Origin: Modicisalibacter luteus DSM 23508
GTDB taxonomy: Bacteria; Pseudomonadota; Gammaproteobacteria; Pseudomonadales; Halomonadaceae
Reading direction: 5' to 3'
DNA: 50,582 nucleotides
Assembly (NCBI RefSeq): GCF_000378505.1
Contig: NZ_KB899998.1
Span: forward strand, 161,239-211,820
In this document: in pieces, positions 43,301 through 50,582 of the stretch
Numbering within the stretch: position 1 is the stretch's first letter
Layout of the letters: the number at the start of each line of letters is the position of its first letter
Notes under the pieces: generated by a model
What the model saw: the letters and a program-made list of their open reading frames with translations, nothing else
Database searches by the model: none
Told to the model about the DNA's origin: nothing
Translations under genes and position numbers: made by a program

Positions 43301-44302
43301 TTACGGCTTGGGAATGCCGACTTCCTCGGGTGAGACCTTGGCAGAACCCGCCCTCTCCAGGGCCCAGGCGGTTACGGACTGCCAGTGAGACAGAAACTGC
43401 TTGGCTTCTTCACCCCGCAAGTTGAGCGATTGTCCGCCATTCTTGGTCAGAAACTGCTGGAACTGCTCATTGGCAACACCTTGTTCATAAGCATCGGCAA
43501 GCGTGGTCACGATGTCATCCGGTGTCTCCTTGCGTACCGCAACTGCCCAGAACGGCCCCCACGGCAGGTAGGACTCGATTTCGGGCAACGCCTGGGTGAT
43601 CGGCGGCACGTCCGGAAGCTGCTCGATCGGTTCCTTGGTCAACACGGCCAAACCCTTGAGGCGTCCGGAGGCGATATGCTCCTGAGCGGCGGCCAGACTC
43701 AGTGGCATGAAATCGATGTGACCACCGAGCATCGCGGTAATACCGGGGCCGTCACCACCGAAGGTAACGTTGCGGACGTCCAGTTCATCTACCGCGTTAA
43801 TCATCGCCAGCACGGTGTTGGGCAGACCACCGGCGCCGGTGCCCCCCATGCGCAGCGAGCCTGGATTGGCCTGGGCATCTTCGAGCAAGTCACCGAAGTC
43901 TTCCCAGTCTTTATCCGTCGGTGCGGCAATCACGACCAGGCCCTGGCCGATCACATTGACCGGTGTCATGTCGGCATAGGTGAAATCGGCCAAGCCCATG
44001 ATCGGGTAAAGCTGCGGGTTTTCGGCCCCGTACAGTACGGTATAGCCGTTTGCCGGCTTGGTAAGGACGGTGTTCATGCCGATGACGCCGGTTCCGCCGG
44101 AGCGGTTGGTCAGCACAATGCTGGTACCTAGCGCTTCCTCGACGTGGGGGGTCAGGCTACGAGCGACATTGTCGGTTGCGCCGCCGGCACCCCATTGGAT
44201 AATCCCTTCGATGTTGCGCTCAGGATAATCGGCCAGGGCCGGCGAGAGCGCAGTCAGTGTGCCGGCAGAAATAGCCAGCGTTGCGAAAACCTGCTTGAGC
44301 AT
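43301..44302 (-). CDS. tctC: Tripartite tricarboxylate transporter binding protein TctC
   Basis: A 333-residue periplasmic protein with a signal peptide ending near SPALA. The mature part has the Bug/TctC layout: IIQWGAGGATDNVAR, NRSGGTGVIGMNTV and the GTGAGGLPNTVLA region that contacts the ligand carboxylate. GAGGAC precedes the ATG. It is first of tctCBA and divergent from aroE, which suggests that the ligand feeds that pathway. Confidence 0.93.
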   Translation of the reverse strand: MLKQVFATLAISAGTLTALSPALADYPERNIEGIIQWGAGGATDNVARSLTPHVEEALGTSIVLTNRSGGTGVIGMNTVLTKPANGYTVLYGAENPQLYPIMGLADFTYADMTPVNVIGQGLVVIAAPTDKDWEDFGDLLEDAQANPGSLRMGGTGAGGLPNTVLAMINAVDELDVRNVTFGGDGPGITAMLGGHIDFMPLSLAAAQEHIASGRLKGLAVLTKEPIEQLPDVPPITQALPEIESYLPWGPFWAVAVRKETPDDIVTTLADAYEQGVANEQFQQFLTKNGGQSLNLRGEEAKQFLSHWQSVTAWALERAGSAKVSPEEVGIPKP

Positions 44303-44626
44303 GGCGGTGTCCTCTGTAAGTCTTTGATTATTATTTGCGGTGAAATCGGTGTCGCATTATAAGCGATGCTGTTGTGTTGCGGGTCCACGTTCATATCGGA
44401 ACAGCGCTAGCGAAGAAGCCGAATGGTGTCGCTGCGCTTCAGGGTGAGGCCCGATCCATGTCGAGGACGCCCAGGCAGGACACGCCAAGGCTGCGTCAGC
44501 GCTAGCGCGGCCCTACTTTACCACTCTCTTAACGAGCTGAGACACTTTCTGCCGGGTGCCATCGGCCAGCCTGGCGGCGCGCAGCCAGCTAGAGGCGTTA
44601 CGTTTCACGATAAGGAGAACAAAGCC
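44303..44626. promoter_or_regulatory. Intergenic region between tctC and aroE (divergent promoters)
   Basis: 324 bases with no gene supported. It must hold promoters for tctCBA and aroE-aroQ. The palindrome AGCGCTAGCG occurs twice, at 44403-44412 and 44498-44507, 95 bp apart (nine helical turns), which could be paired regulator sites. TAAGGAG lies just before aroE. An upstream open frame (44423 on) in line with aroE has no binding site and unlike composition, so it is not called. Confidence 0.5.
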
Positions 44627-45493
44627 ATGCGTCTTGGCCTGATCGGCAAGGCAATCATGAATTCCAGCGCACCGGACCTGCATACCCGACTCGGTGAGCT
44701 AACTGGTATCCCGGTTACCTACGACCTGTTCGATGCCAATGAGATGCCTATCGAATCGCTGGAAAGCCAGGTTCGCAAGGTCATGGCCGAGGGCTATCGG
44801 GGCGTCAACGTTACCTACCCTTACAAGGAAGCCGCCGTTAAGTTGGCGGATCGCGCCACCGAAGGCGCTCGGCTGGTCGGGGCGGCCAATACGCTGGTCT
44901 TCGCTAATGGACAGATCCAGGCCGAGAATACCGATTTCAGCGGTTTCATCAGCGGCTATCGCGCGACCCTGGGTGAGCGTGCGCCGGGACGTGTGCTGGT
45001 GATCGGTACCGGCGGAGTAGGTAAGGCGGTGGCCTTCGGGCTAGGCAAGCTCGGGGCCGAGGAAATCATTCTGCTGGACCTCGACGAAAGCAAATCCGCC
45101 AAGTTGGCCCATGAGCTGCGTCAGGCCGGTTTCAGCGCCTCGGAGGTTACTCTTGGCGCACTGGCCGAGACCGTCGGAGGCTGTGATGGGCTGGTCAACT
45201 GCACGCCGATTGGCCACGAAAAGAGCCCAGGCTGCCCTCTGCCCAAGAAGCTTATCGAATCGCGGCACTGGATCTTCGATGCCGTCTACGTGCCGGCGAT
45301 CACCGAGTTCATTACTGCCGCGCGGAAAGCCCGTGCTCAGGTGATGAGCGGTGTCAGCCTGTTCGTGTTCCAGGGTGTGGATGCTTTCAAGTTCTTCTGC
45401 GAGGACGCCGAGACGCGTAAGCTCGCCGACGAGCAAGCCGAAGCGCTATTCATCCACTACAAGCAGAAACTATTGAAGGAGCAAGGCCAATGA
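44627..45493 (+). CDS. aroE: Shikimate/quinate dehydrogenase (AroE family)
   Basis: A 288-residue AroE-family protein. Lys67 (in [10 protein letters not shown]) and Asp103 (in AENTDFSG) form the catalytic pair, and GTGGVG (127-132) binds the cofactor. The second strand ends in LLDLD (residues 149-153), where NADP-using AroE has NRT; the acidic residues suggest NAD and so a degradative role, as in quinate/shikimate dehydrogenases. TAAGGAG precedes the ATG at 44627. The gene overlaps aroQ by 4 bp and is divergent from the tct transporter. The symbol is for the family; a biosynthetic aroE may exist elsewhere. Confidence 0.88.
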   Translation: MRLGLIGKAIMNSSAPDLHTRLGELTGIPVTYDLFDANEMPIESLESQVRKVMAEGYRGVNVTYPYKEAAVKLADRATEGARLVGAANTLVFANGQIQAENTDFSGFISGYRATLGERAPGRVLVIGTGGVGKAVAFGLGKLGAEEIILLDLDESKSAKLAHELRQAGFSASEVTLGALAETVGGCDGLVNCTPIGHEKSPGCPLPKKLIESRHWIFDAVYVPAITEFITAARKARAQVMSGVSLFVFQGVDAFKFFCEDAETRKLADEQAEALFIHYKQKLLKEQGQ

Positions 45494-45921
45494 GTTCGCA
45501 CAAGGTGCTCGTCCTGCACGGACCCAACCTTAACCTGCTTGGTGAACGCCAGCCGGAAATCTACGGTTATGAGACGCTGGACGACATCAATAACCGCCTT
45601 TACGAGAAGGCGGCGATCAACGGTTGGGACCTCAAGTGCCTGCAGAGCAACCACGAAGGCGAGCTGATCGACGCCATTCATGCTGCGCGCCGTGACGGCA
45701 CTGGATTGATCGTGATCAATCCGGCGGCCTATACCCATACCTCGGTGGCGATCCTCGATGCCCTCAATGCCTTCGATGGGCAGGTTATCGAAGTACATCT
45801 CTCGAACATCCACAAGCGCGAGAGCTTTCGCCATCATTCGTACGTTTCTATGCGTGCTGATGCGGTCATTGCCGGGCTGGGCAGCAAGGGCTATTCGCTG
45901 GCGCTCGACACGCTGGACTAA
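45490..45921 (+). CDS. aroQ: Type II 3-dehydroquinate dehydratase
   Basis: A 143-residue enzyme of the flavodoxin-like type II group that converts 3-dehydroquinate to 3-dehydroshikimate. Marks are [19 protein letters not shown] with Arg20 and Tyr25, [28 protein letters not shown] and [17 protein letters not shown], which carries the catalytic His. Its ATG overlaps the end of aroE. With that dehydrogenase it could take quinate or shikimate to dehydroshikimate and thence to protocatechuate. A deleted copy lies at 48592. Confidence 0.95.
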   Translation: MSSHKVLVLHGPNLNLLGERQPEIYGYETLDDINNRLYEKAAINGWDLKCLQSNHEGELIDAIHAARRDGTGLIVINPAAYTHTSVAILDALNAFDGQVIEVHLSNIHKRESFRHHSYVSMRADAVIAGLGSKGYSLALDTLD

Positions 45922-46032
45922 CCTGTTGTGTCAGAACTCGAGGCTCTCCTTTTGCCCGCCACGTCGTGCTGCCGTAGCGGGCTTTGCGGAAGGAAGCAGG
46001 GGGGACCATTATCTTACTGCTGATATGAAAAA

Positions 46033-46062
46033 AGCCCGGCATCATGCGGCGCCGGGCTCGTT
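46033..46062. terminator. Bidirectional terminator between aroQ and the PRISE-like SDR gene
   Basis: AGCCCGGC (46033-46040) pairs with GCCGGGCT (46051-46058) around ten bases. On the minus strand it is followed by a T6 run (read from 46032 down), so it ends the SDR gene well. On the plus strand it could end aroQ, with a weaker T-rich stretch. Confidence 0.75.
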
Positions 46063-46082
46063 TATCGACTTTCTTCCCAATA

Positions 46083-47141
46083 TCAGGGAATAATCTTCTC
46101 GGCGCGTAGGCGATCAAAGAGGTCAAAAAAGGCGCCACGTGTCTCGCGGAAGTGGTCGAAACCAAAGTCGCGGGACTTGGTGGTGTCATTGATGCATTCC
46201 TGATCGCGGCCCAGATCGGCGTCGGTGTGCCACCAGGAAGCCAGCTTGTCGACGTCCGGCTCCACCAGATCGTGCTTCGCGACAATCTCGCGCCAGGTCG
46301 CTTCGGCGCCCACCATCTGCTCCTCCAGCGGCTGCGGCGTCTCGGGGCAGTCCGCCACCTCGAGGCCGAAGTATTCTCCAATCTCGCGCCACATACGACG
46401 CCAGCGGAAGACGTCGCCGTTGACGGTATTGAAGGCCTGATTGGCCGCGCCCGGCGTGGTTGCTGCCCATTCCATTTGCCTAGCCAGAACGAGCGCATCG
46501 GTCATGTCAGTCAGCGCGTTCCACTGGGTCTGCGAGCCCGGGAACACGAAGGGTTGGCCGGTCGCCTTGCAGATCGATGCGTAGACGGCAATCGTCGTGC
46601 CCATGTTCATGGCATTACCGCGAGCATAACCGATCACGGTGTGTGGGCGATGCACGTTCCAGTTAAACCCATGACGTTCAGCGGCCTCGAACAGCACGTC
46701 TTCCAGCGCGTAGTAGAAGTTATCACCCGGCACGCGCGGCTCGGACTCGCGGAACGGGGTCTCGAGGCGTCCACTACCGTAGGCCTCGAATGATCCCAGA
46801 TACTGTTTAGTACCGGTCACCAGCGAGGCGTGTTCCAGGTTATCGCTATCAAGCGCCTCGAACAGATGACGCATCATCGCGCTGTTGGCCTCTACGTTGG
46901 CCTTTTCGTTGTCACGACGAATCCAGGTGCAGTAGAAGACGTGAGTAATCGGCAGGCCCGCAAGCGCCTGCTCAGTGGCCAGTTTGTCCAGCAGATCGGC
47001 GGCGACAGGTATCACGCCGCTCTGCTCGGTGGCGCGGCGTGATAGACCATAGACGGTCCATCCGCTGGCAACCAGATAAGAAGCCAGATTGCCGCCGGTA
47101 ATGCCAGTGGCGCCAACAACGAGCGCTGTGCCTTTACGCAT
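46083..47141 (-). CDS. PRISE-like SDR family oxidoreductase
   Basis: A 352-residue extended SDR with VVGATGITGGNLASYL at its start, the NADPH-type second strand (GLSRR), and the group-typical TGTKQYLGSFEAYG, FYYALEDVLFEAAE and WNVHRPHTVIGYARGNAMNMG. This is the progesterone 5-beta-reductase/iridoid synthase-like family, which reduces activated double bonds. The YxxxK is replaced by a Tyr in FYYALED, as in that group. Natural substrate unknown. It is divergent from the LysR gene. The start at 47141 is favoured over 47183. Confidence 0.8.
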   Translation of the reverse strand: MRKGTALVVGATGITGGNLASYLVASGWTVYGLSRRATEQSGVIPVAADLLDKLATEQALAGLPITHVFYCTWIRRDNEKANVEANSAMMRHLFEALDSDNLEHASLVTGTKQYLGSFEAYGSGRLETPFRESEPRVPGDNFYYALEDVLFEAAERHGFNWNVHRPHTVIGYARGNAMNMGTTIAVYASICKATGQPFVFPGSQTQWNALTDMTDALVLARQMEWAATTPGAANQAFNTVNGDVFRWRRMWREIGEYFGLEVADCPETPQPLEEQMVGAEATWREIVAKHDLVEPDVDKLASWWHTDADLGRDQECINDTTKSRDFGFDHFRETRGAFFDLFDRLRAEKIIP

Positions 47142-47251
47142 GATCGATGCCCTTCTTGAAAGTTCGAGAAGATCTAGCCTCACGCCAGATCAATGAAGGC
47201 AGTCTGATAGAGAGCATTCGTTGCTACAATCGAAAACGCTGCAAATATTTA

Positions 47252-47266
47252 TTGCGTAAAACGCAA
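47252..47266. promoter_or_regulatory. Palindromic LysR-type box
   Basis: TTGCGT-AAA-ACGCAA is a perfect inverted repeat that includes a T-N11-A LysR motif (47253-47265). It ends four bases before the LysR start and lies about 110 bases from the divergent SDR start. Confidence 0.7.
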
Positions 47267-47270
47267 CACA

Positions 47271-48224
47271 ATGAGCCTTAATGCAATGGACCTTAACGCC
47301 TTGCGCGTATTCGAACGCGTCGCCGCCACCGGCAGCTTCACCGCCGCCGCGCAACACTTTCACCGCGCAGTATCGTCGGTCTCGCGACAGATTCGCGGGT
47401 TGGAAGAATCAGTGGGGCAGCCGCTGCTCTATCGGCACACCCGTGCCGTCACTCTGACCGAGGCAGGCTGGCGCTATTATGAAGAGGTGCGTGACATTCT
47501 CGAACGCCTCGACATGGCAACCGAAGCGTTGAATCAACCCCATGCGGAGCCCAGCGGTGTGTTACGTATCAATGCACCGGTGGCCTTCGGCCAGCGCCAG
47601 ATCGTGCCGTTGCTTCATCGCTTTCAATGTCGTTTTCCCAGCATCAAGGCGGAACTGCAGTTGAACGATCGTGTCGTCGATCCGGTGCGCGAAGGTCATG
47701 ACATCACCTTCCGGGTCGGTAACCTGTCCGATTCATCGCTGGTTGCCCGGCAGCTGGCGCCGATGAACTACGTCGTCGCCGCGTCACCTGGCTACTTGGC
47801 AAGACATGGAACGCCGGAAACGCCCGAGGCGCTCTCCGAGCACGACTGCTTGATCTATCAGGGCGAACTGGGCCGCCAGCGCTGGTATTTTCAGCGGGGC
47901 GATGCGGCGAAGGAAGCTGCCTATGAGCTCGACGGTAGCCTCGCTAGCAATGATGCCGAGAGCCTGCTAAGGGCGGCGCTGCTCGGTCAGGGGCTGGTCA
48001 TGTTTCCCACTTGGTTAATCGCCGAAGAACTTTCCAAAGGTGCTTTGGTGGCACTGCTTGAGACATGGCGCGGCGAGGTCATGCCCGGCCGCCGCGAGCT
48101 TTATGTGCTGACCCCTGAGCGTCGGCTCAGAGCGCTCAAGGTGCGTGCCTTCATGGATTATCTATTCGAGACGGTGTCGCCCACTCCCCCTTGGGATCGC
48201 TGGCAGGAAGAACTTCAGTCGTAA
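47271..48224 (+). CDS. LysR-family transcriptional regulator
   Basis: A 317-residue regulator. The helix-turn-helix is in LNALRVFERVAATGSFTAAAQHFHRAVSSVSRQIRGLEE, and the effector-binding part begins near residue 92 (GVLRINAPVAFGQ). It has the style of CrgA/PP2551-like members. Downstream starts at 47286 are possible. Next to the SDR gene and the aromatic/quinate region, it probably controls the SDR gene and itself through the box at 47252-47266. No ligand can be inferred. Confidence 0.9.
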   Translation: MSLNAMDLNALRVFERVAATGSFTAAAQHFHRAVSSVSRQIRGLEESVGQPLLYRHTRAVTLTEAGWRYYEEVRDILERLDMATEALNQPHAEPSGVLRINAPVAFGQRQIVPLLHRFQCRFPSIKAELQLNDRVVDPVREGHDITFRVGNLSDSSLVARQLAPMNYVVAASPGYLARHGTPETPEALSEHDCLIYQGELGRQRWYFQRGDAAKEAAYELDGSLASNDAESLLRAALLGQGLVMFPTWLIAEELSKGALVALLETWRGEVMPGRRELYVLTPERRLRALKVRAFMDYLFETVSPTPPWDRWQEELQS

Positions 48225-48333
48225 CCATATTGGCCATCTTTGGCTGGACGGCCCTCATAACGAGGCTGAATAGCCACAGCAGCGACTTGCTCGGAATAAC
48301 CCTTATTGAACCAGCTACTGAATGTGAACGGTA

Positions 48334-48600
48334 TTAGTGTCGCCGAGTCGCGATATATAGTCCTGCCGCTACGATCAGTATGGTGCCTAGGTACGTATTA
48401 AGGTTTGGCACATCGCCGAATAGCAGAAAGCCGAACAGCGACGGCCAGATGAGTTGGGCGTAGAGGAAGGGAGAAGCCAACGAAGCGGGGGCGAAGCGCA
48501 TGGCCTGGATCAGGCCGAACTGGCTGCCGGCACCAGGCCGATGCCTATGAACAGCCAGAGATCCTCGATGGCGATCGGTGTCCAGAAGAAAGGGCCACGG
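48334..48600 (-). pseudogene. Broken DMT/EamA transporter (C-terminal fragment with frameshift)
   Basis: The last part of an EamA carrier is intact (SQFGLIQAMRFAPASLASPF to the end IVAAGLYIATRRH). The sequence before it continues only in another frame (GPFFWTPIAIEDLWLFIGIGLV), so there is a frameshift near 48525-48535. The N-terminal half of the gene is missing: at about 48600 the sequence changes into an aroQ remnant on the other strand. This is a gene-loss scar. A functional DMT carrier cannot be made. Confidence 0.75.
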
Positions 48601-48651
48601 CAGCCGGAAATCTATGGCTGCGAGACGCTGGCGCTCGACACGCTGGCCTGA
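48592..48651 (+). pseudogene. aroQ remnant with internal deletion
   Basis: The frame reads GPRQPEIYGCETL followed by ALDTLA and a stop. The first part matches residues 18-30 of AroQ ([13 protein letters not shown]), and the second its end (ALDTLD). The middle 107 codons are gone. The join lies at a CGCTGG hexamer that occurs at both ends of the missing stretch in the intact gene (45575-45580 and 45896-45901), so a short-repeat deletion is likely. The 5' end is also missing. Confidence 0.75.
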
Positions 48652-48672
48652 TTCTGAAAGGCGGGTAGGCAA

Positions 48673-48694
48673 GGCCCCTCGTATCAGAGGGGCC
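48673..48694 (-). terminator. Terminator hairpin after the second dctP gene
   Basis: GGCCCCTC (48673-48680) pairs with GAGGGGCC (48687-48694) around six bases. It starts ten bases after the stop of the dctP gene. The end is only mildly T-rich. Confidence 0.6.
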
Positions 48695-48703
48695 GGAGAG
48701 AAG

Positions 48704-49759
48704 CTACTGCGTCTGACGAGTGTATTTTTCTACCAACGCTGTCGCATCATCATAAAGCTGCTGGCCGTCTAGTCCGCGCTCGCTCATGCCACTGATCCAG
48801 TGCTGGATCGTATCGTCGGCCGCTGCTTTCCAGGCATCCTGAGCGTCTTGAGAAATATGGATCATTTCTCCGTCATTGCGGGCCGCCACCTTGTCGATGG
48901 CGGCTTGCTCTGCCTGGTCCATCACCTGGCCGATACGCTGGGCTTCTTGGATTCCCGCGTTGTCATCGATGACTTGTTTGAGCTCCGGAGAGAGCTGGTC
49001 GTATTTATCCTGATCCATGGCTAGCACCATCATGGCGGTATATAGACCATGGTTACCTTCGAAGAAGGTATGATTTTGTGCCATATCGAGCACGCCCAGG
49101 GCCTCGGCGCTCTCGAACGGAAGTGTCAGTCCATCAATGACGCCACGAGAGACGGCTTCCGGAATCTGAGGAAAGGGCATGCCAACGACCCTGGCACCCA
49201 AGTTGGCAAAAAATCCGTTCATGGCTTTGGATGGTGCCCTGAGCGTTAGGCCTTTGACGTCCTCGGCGCTGCCTATCGTAACGTCCTTGGTATGGATTTT
49301 TCCGGGAGTATGGGCGAAGACGGCAATCGGGTAGATGCCTTCGAGCGAGTCCTGCATGTGCTGCATGGCATACTCGTGGGCAGCCATGCTGGTTGCTTCG
49401 CCGGTCGTGGGCAGGAAGGGAAGGTCGAAGGCTTCGGAGGCCGGGAAGCGGTTGGGCGTGTAGCTGAGCAGAGTCCATATGATGTCGACGACTCCATCCT
49501 TGGCCTGGTCATAAAGCGATGGGGCAGACCCTCCCAACTGCATGGCCGGAAATATCTCGACCTGAATGGCACCGTTGGATTGCTCCTCGACTCGTTCGGC
49601 CCAAGGTTCCAGATACTGGACCTGGACCGGCGTGGTCGGAGCGGCAAAATGGTGGAGGCGAAGCGTGACCGTATCTTGCGCCAGGCTGGCTGTCGCCAGT
49701 GACATCCCGCTGGCGAGTAACGCACCGGCGAGAAGCGACTTTTTTATCGTTATCGTCAT
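48704..49759 (-). CDS. TRAP transporter solute-binding protein (DctP type), second copy
   Basis: A 351-residue periplasmic protein with a signal peptide (cleavage near ATASLAQ). It has the DctP features RLHHFAAPTTPVQVQYLEPWAERVEEQSNG and LTLRAPSKAMNGFFANLGARVVGMPFPQIPEA with the Arg that binds a carboxylate. No permease genes lie next to it inside the window, since the ALDH gene is on its upstream side and a scar on the downstream side. It may serve as an orphan binding protein or its partners lie beyond the window. GGAG precedes the ATG. Confidence 0.9.
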   Translation of the reverse strand: MTITIKKSLLAGALLASGMSLATASLAQDTVTLRLHHFAAPTTPVQVQYLEPWAERVEEQSNGAIQVEIFPAMQLGGSAPSLYDQAKDGVVDIIWTLLSYTPNRFPASEAFDLPFLPTTGEATSMAAHEYAMQHMQDSLEGIYPIAVFAHTPGKIHTKDVTIGSAEDVKGLTLRAPSKAMNGFFANLGARVVGMPFPQIPEAVSRGVIDGLTLPFESAEALGVLDMAQNHTFFEGNHGLYTAMMVLAMDQDKYDQLSPELKQVIDDNAGIQEAQRIGQVMDQAEQAAIDKVAARNDGEMIHISQDAQDAWKAAADDTIQHWISGMSERGLDGQQLYDDATALVEKYTRQTQ

Positions 49760-49817
49760 GTTGTAATTTCTCCGTATGAGATGGTGAGGCTGGCGTGCTG
49801 TAGATCCAGGTCGTCGC

Positions 49818-50582
49818 TTAGATCGGATAGTGACGTGGACCGAGCTGCATCGTCATCCAGCGCAACTCGGTGAACTCCTCGATCCCCGCCTTGCCGCCGA
49901 AACGCCCGTAACCGCTGGACTTGACCCCACCGAACGGCATCTGCGGCTCGTCATGCACGGTCGGTGCGTTGATGTGACAGATGCCCGACTCGATCTGCCC
50001 GGCCACGCGCATCGCCCGCGCCGTGTCACGGCTGAATACCGCCGCCGACAGGCCGTACTCGGTGTCGTTGGCCATGCGGATCGCCTCGGCCTCGTCGGCC
50101 ACGCGCATCATCGCCACCACCGGCCCGAAGGATTCCTCGCGATACAGGCGCATGGCCTCGGTCACGCCATCGATCAGGGTCGGCTGCATGATCACGCCGT
50201 CGGCCTTGCCGCCCGAGGCCAGGCGCGCACCTTTCTCGAGGGCATCGTCGATCAGCGAGTTGAGCTTCTCGCCCGATTCGCGGTTGATCAGCGTGCCCAG
50301 CGCATTGCCCTCGCCACGCGGGTCGCCGGCACGCAGGCTGGCGGCCTTCGTCGCCAGCTTGTCGGCGAAGGCATCGGCGACGGCATCGACCACGATCAGG
50401 CGCTCGGTGGACATGCAGATCTGGCCCTGGTTGAAGAACGCCCCGAAGGCGGCCGCCTCGACTGCAGCATCCAGGTCGGCGTCGTCGAGCACCACGAAGG
50501 GCGCCTTGCCGCCCAGTTCGAGCAATACCGGCTTGAGCTGACGTGCCGCACGCTCGGCAATGATCCGCCCCACCGGGGTGGA
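49818..50582 (-). CDS. NAD(P)-dependent aldehyde dehydrogenase, partial (C-terminal part)
   Basis: About 254 residues of an ALDH whose N-terminal half lies beyond the right edge. Visible marks are ELGGKAPFVVLDDADLD (catalytic Glu), FFNQGQICMSTERL (nucleophile Cys), EESFGPVV and NDTEYGLSAAVFSRD. The GQICMST segment and the ending FGGKAGIEEFTELRWMT are typical of vanillin/salicylaldehyde dehydrogenase-like enzymes, so it may oxidise an aromatic aldehyde to its acid. It is upstream of the second dctP gene in the same direction, at 58 bp. Confidence 0.9.
   Translation of the reverse strand, partial: STPVGRIIAERAARQLKPVLLELGGKAPFVVLDDADLDAAVEAAAFGAFFNQGQICMSTERLIVVDAVADAFADKLATKAASLRAGDPRGEGNALGTLINRESGEKLNSLIDDALEKGARLASGGKADGVIMQPTLIDGVTEAMRLYREESFGPVVAMMRVADEAEAIRMANDTEYGLSAAVFSRDTARAMRVAGQIESGICHINAPTVHDEPQMPFGGVKSSGYGRFGGKAGIEEFTELRWMTMQLGPRHYPI

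Noticed and set aside
44423-44626. Upstream extension of aroE
   Set aside because: No binding site, not AroE-like, and the ATG at 44627 follows TAAGGAG.

Overview
The window is about 50.6 kb of high-GC gammaproteobacterial chromosome. The mix of TRAP and tripartite tricarboxylate transporters, the epd-pgk-fba glycolytic block, a glnE of 1008 codons and a phasin-like protein fits a Halomonas-type organism (Halomonadaceae). That assignment comes from gene content and protein style, not from a marker gene. No rRNA, tRNA or CRISPR array was seen.

Left end (1-3.6 kb): an AT-richer island that is an integron gene-cassette array. Three single-gene cassettes (293-1401, 1402-2408, 2409-3511) each end in an attC-like hyphenated palindrome. 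The end boxes of each cassette match its own start box exactly. The cargo is a SIR2-like (DUF4917-type) protein, an unrecognised Cys/His-rich protein and a trypsin-like serine protease with an extra N-terminal domain, a set that looks like defence or conflict effectors. No integrase is visible inside the window. This is the most novel part of the window.

3.6-12.2 kb: housekeeping and small-metabolism genes: dgt dGTPase, a RimK-like ATP-grasp protein, secreted RNase T2, a membrane NERD protein, a sirtuin, an outer-membrane beta-barrel, an aldo/keto reductase, a YbaY-like lipoprotein, yciH (SUI1) and a HAD phosphatase. The yciH leader can fold so that its ribosome binding site is hidden.

12.4-21.6 kb: a sugar-acid catabolic region. 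It holds a TRAP transporter (dctP-dctQ-dctM order of transcription), a LacI regulator, a GhrB-type 2-hydroxyacid dehydrogenase, a KDG kinase, a TIM-barrel isomerase/epimerase, a second LacI regulator with a clear palindromic operator, and a divergent HpaI-type aldolase.

21.6-31.8 kb: an LrgAB/CidAB pair, a secreted-repeat protein, a phasin-like protein, an SLC13 symporter divergent from a D-2-hydroxyacid dehydrogenase, a DMT exporter, the epd-pgk-fba block ending in a strong terminator, and acuI.

32-41.2 kb: dgkA, an xdhC-mocA pair without a visible molybdoenzyme, a three-gene polyol/uronate dehydrogenase cluster, glnE and a one-TM protein of unknown function.

41.2 kb to the end: a probable quinate/shikimate and aromatic-acid region. 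It has tctC-tctB-tctA with a large hairpin between tctC and tctB, an AroE-family dehydrogenase whose cofactor loop suggests NAD, aroQ overlapping it by 4 bp, a PRISE-like SDR divergent from a LysR gene with a perfect T-N11-A box, a scar made of a broken DMT gene fused to an internally deleted aroQ copy, a second DctP and the C-terminal part of an aldehyde dehydrogenase that runs off the window.
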